DNA from: Enterococcus devriesei
Lineage (GTDB): Bacteria; Bacillota; Bacilli; Lactobacillales; Enterococcaceae
Length of the DNA stretch: 64,000 nucleotides
Direction of reading: 5' to 3'
NCBI RefSeq assembly: GCF_001885905.1
Contig: NZ_JXKM01000002.1
Coordinates: 238,258-302,257, forward strand
Below are positions 1 through 7,282 of this stretch, in pieces. Each line of letters opens with the position of its first letter. The stretch's first letter is position 1. The notes below the pieces were generated by a model. The model did no database searches, had not been told where the DNA came from, and saw only the letters and a list, made by a program, of their open reading frames with translations. Made by a program: the position numbers and the translations under genes.

Positions 1-1527
1 GGTGCCGTTACCCATAGTAATTTTCTCTAAGAGCTCTAATAATCGCTTCGTTCCAACCCGACAGGGCACACATTTTCCGCAACTTTCTTCAACCGTGAAT
101 TCTAAGAAAAATTTTGCGATATCCACCATACAGTTGTCTTCGTCCATGACGATCAAACCGCCAGACCCCATCATCGAGCCGATCTCTTTTAAATTTTCGT
201 AATCAATCGGGACATCGTAATTGACTTGAGAGATGCATCCGCCTGAGGGCCCACCCGTTTGAGCGGCTTTGAATCTTTTGCCGTTGGGAATTCCACCGCC
301 AATATCTTCGACAATTTCTCGTAAGGTGGTACCCATTGGAATCTCAACTAGCCCTGTATTCTGGATTTTCCCTCCTAAAGCAAAGACCTTCGTGCCTTTA
401 GACTTTTCAGACCCAAAACTTGCGAACCATTCCGGGCCTTTGAGAATAATTTGCGAGATATTCGCCAGTGTTTCAACGTTGTTAACAATGGTCGGTTTGC
501 CAAACAGTCCTTTGACTGCCGGAAAAGGTGGACGAGGTCGCGGTTCGCCGCGATGCCCTTCAATACTTTCTAACAGTGCTGTCTCTTCCCCACAAACGAA
601 AGCACCCGCACCTAGTCGCAGATCCAGATCAAAAGAAAAATCACTACCAAAGATATGGTTGCCTAAAACACCTTGCTCACGAGCTTGTTTGATGGCGATT
701 TTTAAACGATTGACCGCGATAGGATATTCAGCGCGAACATAAATATAACCTTGACTGGCACCAATCGTGTAGCCAGCGATCGCCATTGCTTCAATGACCG
801 CATGGGGATCACCTTCTAAAACGGAGCGGTCCATAAAAGCGCCGGGATCGCCTTCATCCGCGTTACAGATCACGTATTTTTGATCGGAGATGCTAGCTTT
901 TGCAAATGACCATTTCATAAAAGTTGGAAAGCCGGCACCGCCCCGGCCTCTTAAACCGGAAGCTTTCAAGGTCTCTAGGACCTCATCACGGGAATACTCA
1001 TTCACTACTTTCGCTAAAGCTTGATAACCATTAAAGGCGATGTATTCCTCGATTTTTTCTGGATCGATTCGTCCACAATTTCGCAGCGCCACTCGCTTTT
1101 GCTTGTGATAAAAGGGGGTATCCATTAATTTATTGATGATTTCTTTGCTGTCGTTGTCATGATACAGCAGCTTCTCAACCAGTTTGCCTTTGACTAAGTG
1201 ATCTGAGACGATTTTTTTGGCGTGCTTTGGCTGAACTTGATGATAGAAGACACCCTCTGGATAAATGATCACGATCGGACCTTGCGCACATAGACCAAAG
1301 CATCCGGTTTTGACAATATTTACTTGATCGGTCAACTTATTTTTCGCTAATTCTTCTTTTAAAGCATCGACGAACTCGCCACTTTTAGATGAGATACAGC
1401 CAGTACCCGCACAAACGAGGATTTCCTTTTCATAATCCACATTGGAAGCATCTTCATCTTTTAAACGCATCAGGATCGTTTGACGATACGTATTGCGAAG
1501 CTCTTTTAACTCATTCCAATCTTCCAT
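1..1527 (-). CDS. NADH dehydrogenase 51-kDa-type flavoprotein subunit (NuoF/HymB-like), 3' end cut off by window
   Basis: The minus-strand frame is open from an ATG at 1527 to the window edge (509 codons, no stop). It is the NADH- and FMN-binding subunit of an NAD-linked formate dehydrogenase, [FeFe] hydrogenase or complex-I-like enzyme. The N-terminus carries a thioredoxin-like [2Fe-2S] domain (VCAGTGC, then TGCFGLC). The NADH/FMN part follows with GLRGRGGAGFP, NADEGDPGAF, GEETALLESIEG and NNVETLANI. The [4Fe-4S] motif ESCGKCVPCRVGT lies near the edge. The extra N-terminal domain makes it the roughly 600-residue HymB/HydB type rather than the shorter NuoF type. It lies 105 bp downstream of the 24-kDa-type subunit gene on the same strand. 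The catalytic partner subunit should lie beyond the window edge, so the actual electron acceptor is unknown. Confidence 0.9.
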   Translation of the reverse strand, partial: MEDWNELKELRNTYRQTILMRLKDEDASNVDYEKEILVCAGTGCISSKSGEFVDALKEELAKNKLTDQVNIVKTGCFGLCAQGPIVIIYPEGVFYHQVQPKHAKKIVSDHLVKGKLVEKLLYHDNDSKEIINKLMDTPFYHKQKRVALRNCGRIDPEKIEEYIAFNGYQALAKVVNEYSRDEVLETLKASGLRGRGGAGFPTFMKWSFAKASISDQKYVICNADEGDPGAFMDRSVLEGDPHAVIEAMAIAGYTIGASQGYIYVRAEYPIAVNRLKIAIKQAREQGVLGNHIFGSDFSFDLDLRLGAGAFVCGEETALLESIEGHRGEPRPRPPFPAVKGLFGKPTIVNNVETLANISQIILKGPEWFASFGSEKSKGTKVFALGGKIQNTGLVEIPMGTTLREIVEDIGGGIPNGKRFKAAQTGGPSGGCISQVNYDVPIDYENLKEIGSMMGSGGLIVMDEDNCMVDIAKFFLEFTVEESCGKCVPCRVGTKRLLELLEKITMGNGT

Positions 1528-1631
1528 ATTTTTTACTCCTGACTCTTATGGCTTCCTTCAAAAGCAACATTTTCTTAAAGGACCAGTCTAACGAACTCAA
1601 TGATTTCTAAATGAGGGTGATCCATCAATCG

Positions 1632-2132
1632 TTAGTCCATTTTTTGATAGGTCACCAATACTTTGTCCGCTTTTTTCTTAGACAAGCGACCGTAAACTTC
1701 TTCATTGACCGTCAGAACAGGTGCTAAGCCACAGGCACCGATGCAACGACAAGACTCTAAAGTGAATTTACGATCAACAGTCGTTTTACCTGGTTCGATT
1801 GCTAATTCCGTCGCAAAGGAATCCAAAATGTCGCCGGCACCTTTAACATAGCAGGCCGTTCCCATGCAAACGCTGATAGTATATTCGCCTTTTGGTACGA
1901 AAGTAAATTGAGCGTAAAAAGTGGCGGTGCTGTAAAGTTCTTCTAAAGGTAGTTCCAATTCATTTGAAAGCCTTTTCAAAATTTCGATGGGTAAATACCC
2001 ATAAATTCTTTGGGCATCTTGCAATGCAGGCATCTGTGCACCCGGATGTCCTTTTAATTCTGCCATACAAGTCTGGAATTCCTGATACTGACTTTTCGTT
2101 TCAACAAATTCAAACACTGCTTCAATACTCAT
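1632..2132 (-). CDS. NADH dehydrogenase 24-kDa-type [2Fe-2S] subunit (NuoE/HymA-like)
   Basis: This 166-residue protein is a thioredoxin-like [2Fe-2S] electron carrier that partners the NuoF/HymB subunit. The four cluster cysteines are visible in VCMGTACYVKGA (two, around residue 90) and ESCRCIGACG (two, around residue 130). The helical N-terminal part has the usual QDAQRIYGYLP-type segment. Length matches the family (about 160). AGGAGG precedes the ATG by nine bases. It is the first gene of the operon that runs into the truncated subunit. No other complex I genes are nearby, so it most likely belongs to a soluble NAD-linked formate dehydrogenase or hydrogenase; that assignment is inference. 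Confidence 0.9.
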   Translation of the reverse strand: MSIEAVFEFVETKSQYQEFQTCMAELKGHPGAQMPALQDAQRIYGYLPIEILKRLSNELELPLEELYSTATFYAQFTFVPKGEYTISVCMGTACYVKGAGDILDSFATELAIEPGKTTVDRKFTLESCRCIGACGLAPVLTVNEEVYGRLSKKKADKVLVTYQKMD

Positions 2133-2231
2133 CGCTCTATGTATCCTCCTTTCTGACTTTGAAAATTTTTCTAAGTGGCCACCATTACTTTTTCAATTGC
2201 CTTAAAAAAAATCATATTGCTTGACAAAATA

Positions 2232-2270
2232 ATTATATCAAAAATGAGACCTTGATTGTGATGAAATCAA
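2232..2270 (-). promoter_or_regulatory. Promoter with Crp/Fnr-type palindrome for the NADH-linked redox operon
   Basis: On the minus strand a perfect TATAAT lies at 2237-2232, about 100 bp upstream of the NuoE-like gene, with no good -35 hexamer. An inverted repeat TTGATT-N7-AATCAA (2252-2270) is centred near position -36 relative to the predicted start, roughly where class II Crp/Fnr activators bind. A Crp/Fnr-family regulator is encoded just beyond, at 2622-3281. The site is seen in sequence; the regulator-site pairing is inference. Confidence 0.45.
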
Positions 2271-2358
2271 AGAATGGCAGTGAGAACAGTTCTCGTAAAA
2301 CTTTTGGTTCGTTAGTATTTGCTGTGAGCTTGAAAAATGTATGTAAGAAAATGAAAGG

Positions 2359-2370
2359 TGACATATGTCA
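2359..2370. promoter_or_regulatory. Palindrome TGACATATGTCA, possible Crp/Fnr-type operator
   Basis: A perfect 12-bp palindrome sits 50 bp upstream of the small membrane-protein gene at 2421. With its flanks it reads GGTGA-N6-TCATC, close to the Crp family arrangement of two TGA half-sites six bases apart. It could serve the neighbouring Crp/Fnr-type regulator. No binding evidence exists in the sequence beyond symmetry. Confidence 0.25.
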
Positions 2371-2420
2371 TCACGATTGGTTCTGATTTTCCTTAAAATA
2401 AATGATAGGAGATGATGATA

Positions 2421-2600
2421 ATGATTTTTATTTTATTAATTTTTAGCATATTGGCAATAAGTATTTTTAAAAAGAAGAAAAAAAATCAAAAAGAAGAATT
2501 GTATTGGCAACGAATTAATCAATATGAGAAACAACGGAAAGAACAGATTCTTCAGCGGGCCAAAAAACAGCAATTGATAGTAAAAAAAGCCGACTCTTAA
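2421..2600 (+). CDS. Small single-pass membrane protein, unknown function
   Basis: The product is 59 residues with one N-terminal hydrophobic helix (MIFILLIFSILAISIF) followed by a very basic, probably coiled-coil tail rich in Lys, Gln and Glu. I chose the ATG at 2421 because AGGAG at 2407-2411 abuts the in-frame ATG at 2412 but sits nine bases from 2421. It is followed at once by an intrinsic terminator, so it is probably monocistronic. The layout (TM anchor plus charged cytoplasmic tail) is common in small Firmicute proteins and gives no function. I do not recognise the family. Confidence 0.6.
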   Translation: MIFILLIFSILAISIFKKKKKNQKEELYWQRINQYEKQRKEQILQRAKKQQLIVKKADS

Positions 2601-2614
2601 ACGATTAGAGTCGG
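2590..2614. terminator. Bidirectional intrinsic terminator
   Basis: CCGACTCT and AGAGTCGG form an 8-bp stem flanked by an A-run on the left and a T-run on the right. It therefore serves the small membrane-protein gene on the plus strand and the YeiL-like regulator on the minus strand. Confidence 0.85.
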
Positions 2615-2621
2615 TAATTTT

Positions 2622-3281
2622 TTATTTATAGAAACCTTGGGCAGAACGTTGTCGTAATTTTTGTTCCTGTACTATTTTAAAGCCGCCATGTTCTCGCCGC
2701 AAAATACCGTCCTCACATAAGGTATTTAACAGGCGCAGTAGGTGGCGATAACTAACACCGATAGTTGCAGCAACATCGGTTAACTTATCTGAAAAATGGC
2801 TTTTATAGGCTCCTTGAAAAATGTATGAGCAGAGCCGCTGTTCACCGGTGTAAATTACGTTGGAGGTATAGTTAGAAGAATCCTTCACTAGATTTTTGGA
2901 TAAATCTTTGGCTAGCGCTGTCATAAATGTAAGGTTTTTAAACATCGGATCTTCTTTGCTTTGAAAGTGAACCACGATACATTCAAAAGGAGAAAGAGTG
3001 ATGACTGAGGCAGTAGCATAACGAATATCGGTCATTAATTCCACGTCGCCGATTAACCCTCGAGAAAGATAATAAGCTAAAATAAGATCCTTTCCATTGG
3101 GGGCACTCATACAAACTTTTGCCTTTCCGGAAACAACAATCATAATAAATTTATATTCAACACCTTGAGAAAAAATTTCCTCACCGGCTTTGAAATGACG
3201 GACCGCACAATTTTCCCGCTGATTTAATAAGCCATAGTAACTCAACCAGTTAAGATGATGTGGTTCTAAATTATTTTTCAC
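2622..3281 (-). CDS. Crp/Fnr-family transcriptional regulator, YeiL-like
   Basis: The 219-residue protein has an N-terminal cyclic-nucleotide-binding-like beta-roll (residues about 25-130, with FKAGEEIFSQG and SGKAKVCMSAPNGKDLILAYY) and a C-terminal winged HTH (TDVAATIGVSYRHLLRLLNTL). Length and order match the YeiL branch of the Crp/Fnr family. It lacks the N-terminal cysteine cluster that FNR uses to hold its [4Fe-4S] centre, so oxygen sensing by that mechanism is not supported. Translation starts at GTG 3281, behind a purine-rich GGTGAAG. It is positioned between NADH-linked redox genes and NADH oxidase and is a plausible regulator of either. The effector is unknown. Confidence 0.8.
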   Translation of the reverse strand: MKNNLEPHHLNWLSYYGLLNQRENCAVRHFKAGEEIFSQGVEYKFIMIVVSGKAKVCMSAPNGKDLILAYYLSRGLIGDVELMTDIRYATASVITLSPFECIVVHFQSKEDPMFKNLTFMTALAKDLSKNLVKDSSNYTSNVIYTGEQRLCSYIFQGAYKSHFSDKLTDVAATIGVSYRHLLRLLNTLCEDGILRREHGGFKIVQEQKLRQRSAQGFYK

Positions 3282-3600
3282 GTCTGCTTCACCTACCTTG
3301 GTTTATTTTACTATTTTTATTGGTTGAAAAACAAATCCTCGGAATTGAATAATTAAAAAACGTTTTAACAATGTATGAATTTCATTGAATGGCTAATTTA
3401 GCCTGAAAATAGAAATTGTAAATAAAAAAATAGTTATCAAATAAAGATACGTATTTATGACTGATATTACAGGTAAAAGAAGATTATGCAATATCCATAA
3501 TTTTTTTAAATCATTTGCATTTTTAACTTTTTACAGAGGCGTATATGGTAAAATCAAACAGATAGTGAAAGGGTATACAATAACTAAAGGAGGATTTTTG
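3282..3600. other. Divergent intergenic region upstream of NADH oxidase
   Basis: This AT-rich spacer separates the GTG of the YeiL-like gene from the NADH oxidase ATG. A TAAAAT -10-like hexamer at 3549-3554 and the ribosome site AAAGGAGG just before 3601 serve the oxidase. No Rex-type inverted repeat (TTGTGA-N6-TCACAA) was found. An in-frame extension of the oxidase frame back to 3457 has no ribosome site and is not part of the gene. Confidence 0.5.
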
Positions 3601-4932
3601 ATGACAAAAACGGTAATTGTAGGTACAAATCATGCGGGAATTGCGGCAGCCAATACTTTATTGGATAATTTTCAAAATCAAGAAGTGGTGATGATTGATC
3701 GAAACGATAATCTAAGCTATTTAGGCTGTGGTACGGCTTTGTGGGTCGGTCGACAAATTGATTCTTATGAAGATCTTTTTTATGCGAAGCGCGAAGATTT
3801 TGAAGCGAAGGGCGCAAAAATCTCAATCGAAACTACGGTTGAAACAGTTGATTATGAACAAAAGCAAGTTCATTGTCAAACAAAAAACGGGGAAACCTTT
3901 GTTGAAAGCTACGATAAATTGATTTTAGCAACGGGATCGATCCCAATCGCACCAAAAATACCGGGTCGTGAACTAGCCAATATCCATTTTCTGAAACGGT
4001 TTCAAGATGGACAAGCGGTGGATGAAATTTTAAGTAGCGAGGGCATTGAGAATGTAGCGGTGATCGGTGCGGGATATATTGGGGTGGAAATTGCGGAAGC
4101 CGCTAAACGTCGCGGAAAAAATGTTTTATTATTTGATGCAATGGAACGTTCACTGCCGAGCTATTATGACAAACGATTTACTGACGATATGGATCAAAAT
4201 TTAACGGAGCATGGCATTGAGTTGCACTTCGGAGAATTAGCGACAGAATATAAAGGAGAATCGAAGGTTGAAGCAATCGTCACTGACAAAGGAGAGTATC
4301 CAATTGACCTAGTCATTAACGCGATCGGTTTTTTACCCAATAATGACCTAGGTAAAAATCATTTGGAGTTATTCAAAAACGGCGCTTATCTAGTGGATCG
4401 CCATCAGCAAACGAGCGATCCTGACGTATACGCCGTTGGTGATTGTGCAACGATTTTCTCTAATGCGTTGCAAGCAACGACGTATATCGCCTTAGCGACA
4501 AATGCTGTCCGTTCAGGAATCGTCGCGGGGTATAATGTTGGTGGTGTGGCGTTGGAATCAACTGGTGTACAAGGCTCAAACGGAATCTCAATCTTTGGGC
4601 TTCATATGGTCTCCACAGGGTTATCAGTCGAAGCGGCGGAGAAGAACGGTTTAAATGTGAAATATACCGACTTTGAAGATTTACAACGTCCGGGCTTTAT
4701 GAAGAATAATGCGAAAGTGAAAATCCGCATCGTTTATGAAGTAGAGTCTCGTCGGGTAGTTGGTGCTCAGCTGTCTTCAACCGAAGATATCTCGAGTGTC
4801 ATCCACATGTTTTCATTAGCGATTGAAGAACAAGTGACAATCGACAAATTAAAATTACTAGATATTTTCTTCTTACCGCATTTTAACCAACCCTATAACT
4901 ATATAACGATGGCCGCGTTAAGCGCAGAATAA
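3601..4932 (+). CDS. nox: NADH oxidase, water-forming (CoA-disulfide reductase family flavoprotein)
   Basis: The 443-residue cytoplasmic flavoenzyme reduces O2 to water with NADH, regenerating NAD+ for fermentation. The N-terminal FAD Rossmann motif is VGTNHAGIAAA. The redox-active cysteine sits in NLSYLGCGTALWVG at residue about 42. The second dinucleotide site is VIGAGYIGVEIAEA, and the FAD-binding VYAVGDCATI comes near residue 280. Length is typical (440-450). The start is set by AAAGGAGG eight bases before the ATG at 3601. It has its own terminator. The single catalytic Cys and the overall sequence fit the H2O-forming Nox better than peroxide-forming AhpF-type oxidases. Confidence 0.92.
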   Translation: MTKTVIVGTNHAGIAAANTLLDNFQNQEVVMIDRNDNLSYLGCGTALWVGRQIDSYEDLFYAKREDFEAKGAKISIETTVETVDYEQKQVHCQTKNGETFVESYDKLILATGSIPIAPKIPGRELANIHFLKRFQDGQAVDEILSSEGIENVAVIGAGYIGVEIAEAAKRRGKNVLLFDAMERSLPSYYDKRFTDDMDQNLTEHGIELHFGELATEYKGESKVEAIVTDKGEYPIDLVINAIGFLPNNDLGKNHLELFKNGAYLVDRHQQTSDPDVYAVGDCATIFSNALQATTYIALATNAVRSGIVAGYNVGGVALESTGVQGSNGISIFGLHMVSTGLSVEAAEKNGLNVKYTDFEDLQRPGFMKNNAKVKIRIVYEVESRRVVGAQLSSTEDISSVIHMFSLAIEEQVTIDKLKLLDIFFLPHFNQPYNYITMAALSAE

Positions 4933-4938
4933 AAAAAA

Positions 4939-4995
4939 CTCTACCTGTTTTCGAAATATCCAGTCCGACAAAGTTAGCTGGATAAACAGGTAGAG
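4939..4995. terminator. Bidirectional terminator between nox and the acetyltransferase gene
   Basis: A 12-bp perfect stem (CTCTACCTGTTT and AAACAGGTAGAG) carries an inner TATCCAG/CTGGATA pairing. It is flanked by A8 on the left and T6 on the right, and so serves both convergent genes. Confidence 0.9.
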
Positions 4996-5024
4996 CTTTT
5001 TTGTTTGTAAGTGAAAGTAGAGCT

Positions 5025-5567
5025 TTATTTCTCAGCAGTATTTAAAATGTTGATAATGTTTTGATAATCTTGATTTCGGATAATTTGATAATTTAATTTT
5101 TGATAGAGCTTCACCGCGACGTGACTCCACGTTTGCGTAGTGAGATACAGATCTTGTTCAGGATAATAGTCGTGAAGTAGCTGGGTTACACGAATCGCTA
5201 ATGCTTTAGCTAAGCCTTTGCGCTGTTCTGTTGGAAGGACACCTAACCAGTGCAAACGAGGGGCTTTTTCTTCTGTCCACCAAGCGGTAAAAGTTGCCAC
5301 TTTTTCTCCTTTGGGATTTTCAATAAAAAGCATTCGACGTTGAAGCTCATTAGAGAATGGTGCGAAGGCTTTTTCAAAATAAAGGGCGGCATCCGCTTCT
5401 GTTTCAAATTCCTGCACCGCAGTTTCGATGCGGCACCAAGCCTGTGCATCTCCTAGTTGATAAAAAACGAAATGATAGCCTTCAGGAAGTTGAATCTTCG
5501 GTAATGAAGGTGCATTTGAAGGACGAAACATCGTAATGGGAATAAAGGAAACTGATTTATCCAACAT
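5025..5567 (-). CDS. GNAT-family N-acetyltransferase
   Basis: A 180-residue GNAT enzyme. The acetyl-CoA-binding motif A region is visible as HWLGVLPTEQRKGLAKALA (residues about 112-130), followed by a late strand-helix WSHVAVKLYQKLNYQII typical of the fold. The substrate (protein, antibiotic or small amine) cannot be told. The ATG at 5567 is preferred because AAGGAGG lies eight bases upstream; the ATG eight codons earlier has no ribosome site. It is convergent with nox and shares its terminator. Confidence 0.8.
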   Translation of the reverse strand: MLDKSVSFIPITMFRPSNAPSLPKIQLPEGYHFVFYQLGDAQAWCRIETAVQEFETEADAALYFEKAFAPFSNELQRRMLFIENPKGEKVATFTAWWTEEKAPRLHWLGVLPTEQRKGLAKALAIRVTQLLHDYYPEQDLYLTTQTWSHVAVKLYQKLNYQIIRNQDYQNIINILNTAEK

Positions 5568-6065
5568 GACAAAACCTCCTTGATCTAGCATATTAAAATC
5601 TTATCATGCAAGAGTCGCAAAAGCCAGATGGACTTTTTAGGCAGTCAGGTCTTTCCATTATAAAAAAATGCATTCTTGTTCTAAATGTAAAATTAATTTA
5701 AGCTTTTTGAAAGTTCCGTCAAAAAGCTTAAATGATTCACATAAAAAGAATTAAGGCTTCGGTATTCAGAGCACAGTCTCAAAGTATTTTGCAATGGTGT
5801 CCATAGTAGCGGCTTTTGAAACTCCCAATGAAATGATTCAAAAATTTTTTCTAATAAATTTACTAAAAATGTTCTCCTTAAAAACTACTATTATAAAGAA
5901 ATTGGAGCCATTCATACGGATGTCTATTATATAATGAGAGGGAAATCAGGATAAGGTAGAAAAAATGACAAATGTCAAGACATTTTACCGAAAATTGAAT
6001 AAGATATTTAGGCTTCGTCTTATTCAAGTCTTGAAGAATAATTTATGTGTGGGGAGGGATTTTTT
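5568..6065. other. Gene-free region with a perfect hairpin and the promoter region of the TIR-like gene
   Basis: About 500 bp without a convincing gene. It holds a 15-bp perfect inverted repeat (5696-5710 and 5719-5733, 8-nt loop). A TATAAT at 5930-5935 without a clear -35 box is the likely promoter of the TIR-like gene. Two further small inverted repeats, TTGAATAAGA/TCTTATTCAA (5995-6004 and 6018-6027) and TTCAAG-T-CTTGAA, precede its start. A 60-codon frame from 5965 overlaps the TIR gene and looks accidental. Confidence 0.5.
5696..5733. repeat. Perfect 15-bp inverted repeat (hairpin) without T-tract
   Basis: The arms run ATTTAAGCTTTTTGA and TCAAAAAGCTTAAAT around the loop AAGTTCCG. No poly-T follows on either strand, so it is not a classical terminator. 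It lies about 130 bp upstream of the acetyltransferase start and 230 bp before the TIR promoter. Confidence 0.6.
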
Positions 6066-6560
6066 ATGGCGAGCAGAGTGTTCTTTAGTTTTCATTACGA
6101 AAATGATTTTTCAAGAGCGATGGTGGTTAAGAACAACTGGACACTGAAGGAAAATGAAGAATCAGGTTTTATCAAACAAGCCGAATTTGAAAGTATCAAG
6201 CGCGATGGTGAAGATAGCATTAAACGTTGGATCGATAAGCAATTAGCAGGTACCACAGTGACCGTAGTACTGATCGGTAGTGAAACCTTAGACAGCCAGT
6301 ATGTACAATATGAAATCAAGCAGAGCTATCTAAGAGGCAATGCGATCATCGCGATCAAAATTGGGAAAATAAAAAATCTAAGTCAGCAGGTTTCGCTTAG
6401 TCAGTCAGCGGTAAAAATCGTTGGGAAAACGGGTCAAGGTGAATTGCTTTGGTTTGATGAAATCATTGACAGAGAATATGACTACATCAAAGACGACGGG
6501 TTTAACAAACTTGAAAATTGGATCGAAAACTGTGGGAGAATGAAGCGTAAACAAGGATAA
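6066..6560 (+). CDS. TIR-like domain protein, ThsB/DUF1863 family
   Basis: The 164-residue protein has the layout of the TIR-like family that includes Thoeris ThsB. It opens with a first strand and serine (RVFFSFHYENDFSRAMVVKNNW), continues with the variable segment KDGEDSIKRWIDKQL-like helix, and a second strand TVTVVLIGSETLDSQYVQYEI carrying the S-x-W/Y region. In Thoeris, ThsB makes a cyclic-ADP-ribose-type signal that activates the NADase ThsA. No ThsA (SIR2-SLOG) gene is next to it; neighbours are a PH-domain gene and an acetyltransferase. The ATG at 6066 has GGGGAGGG ten bases upstream. A strong terminator follows. Fold assignment is fairly sure; a defence role is inference. Confidence 0.75.
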   Translation: MASRVFFSFHYENDFSRAMVVKNNWTLKENEESGFIKQAEFESIKRDGEDSIKRWIDKQLAGTTVTVVLIGSETLDSQYVQYEIKQSYLRGNAIIAIKIGKIKNLSQQVSLSQSAVKIVGKTGQGELLWFDEIIDREYDYIKDDGFNKLENWIENCGRMKRKQG

Positions 6561-6639
6561 GGCTACTATGACTCAAATGAAGAGCAGGAGAGAAGGAATG
6601 GACGAACAAGAAACGACAATTCAAGTCAATTATATGAAT

Positions 6640-6689
6640 AAAAGGACAAGCTGTTGAATGAAGAAAGAAGCTCAACAGCTTGTCCTTTT
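6640..6689 (+). terminator. Strong intrinsic terminator after the TIR-like gene
   Basis: An 18-bp perfect stem (6640-6657 with 6672-6689) ends in TTTTAATTTT. The A-run on the left makes it usable on the minus strand too, for the PH-domain gene. A possible 19-29 codon frame (6568-6657) with AGGAGAGAAGG before an internal ATG ends inside the stem; I do not call it. Confidence 0.9.
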
Positions 6690-6723
6690 AATTTTGCCTG
6701 ACGATGAGTTAGATTACCCAAGC

Positions 6724-7104
6724 TTACTTTATTAAAGCTGCAGCCAAAGCCTTTTGGACAGCGACAATATTTTTATCTTTTCTAAATTGCAATGTTTCGG
6801 CAGGGAGTTCAGCACTTGAAATCCAAATTTTTAATTCGGCGTCTAAATCAAAATGCCCGCTAGTTTCCACGGAAAAGCGTGAGATTGAATGATAAGGAAT
6901 CGATTTGTATTCGACTTTTTTTCCTGTCACCCCTTGTTTGTCCACCAGAATCAGCCGAAAATCCGTGAAGACGATCAAATCTCGAACAAGTTTAAAGGCT
7001 AGTGACACCCTTTCTCCCGGCACTAGAACATCGACCAGTTTCTTTTCAATTGCCTCATTGTCGTGTTGTGTCGCGTTACCCATTAAGCCGTCAAAAATTC
7101 CCAT
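6724..7104 (-). CDS. Bacterial PH-domain protein (bPH_1/YvbH N-terminal type)
   Basis: A 126-residue soluble protein consisting of one bacterial pleckstrin-homology domain. Diagnostic stretches are GERVSLAFKLVRDLIVFTDF, RLILVDKQGVTGKKVEYKSIPY and SISRFSVETSGHFDLDAELKIWI. This family is widespread in Firmicutes with unknown ligand. The ATG at 7104 has GAGGG eight bases upstream; a 20-codon upstream extension has no ribosome site. It is transcribed toward, and shares a terminator with, the TIR-like gene. Confidence 0.85.
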   Translation of the reverse strand: MGIFDGLMGNATQHDNEAIEKKLVDVLVPGERVSLAFKLVRDLIVFTDFRLILVDKQGVTGKKVEYKSIPYHSISRFSVETSGHFDLDAELKIWISSAELPAETLQFRKDKNIVAVQKALAAALIK

Positions 7105-7247
7105 AGCAAATCCCTCTTTTCTTTTGATACCTTTTATTCTAATAGAAAAGCTATAAGATGACAAAAATCATCAAGGCAAACTGAAAAATTTAACTAAATG
7201 TTGTTTTTTTCACAAAAAAAATTTTGTTCTTTTTAAACTGAATTACC

Positions 7248-7276
7248 TTGATAAACGAATAGTGTTTCGTTATACT
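7248..7276 (+). promoter_or_regulatory. Sigma-A promoter of the structured leader
   Basis: TTGATA (7248-7253) and TATACT (7271-7276) are separated by exactly 17 bp. Transcription should start near 7283, just upstream of the structured leader. Confidence 0.75.
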
Positions 7277-7282
7277 CGATAA

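Noticed and set aside
269-742. 157-codon plus-strand frame opposite the NuoF-like gene
   Set aside because: It is antisense to a clear flavoprotein gene with all motifs, has no ribosome site, and its product is Pro/Ser/Arg-rich, typical of a shadow frame.
5965-6147. 60-codon frame in the leader of the TIR-like gene
   Set aside because: It overlaps the TIR gene out of frame, contains its hairpins, and its product shows no protein-like pattern; AAGGT before it is weak.
6568-6657. 29-codon (or 19-codon) frame after the TIR-like gene
   Set aside because: An AGGAGAGAAGG precedes the inner ATG, but the frame ends inside the terminator stem; too short to support.
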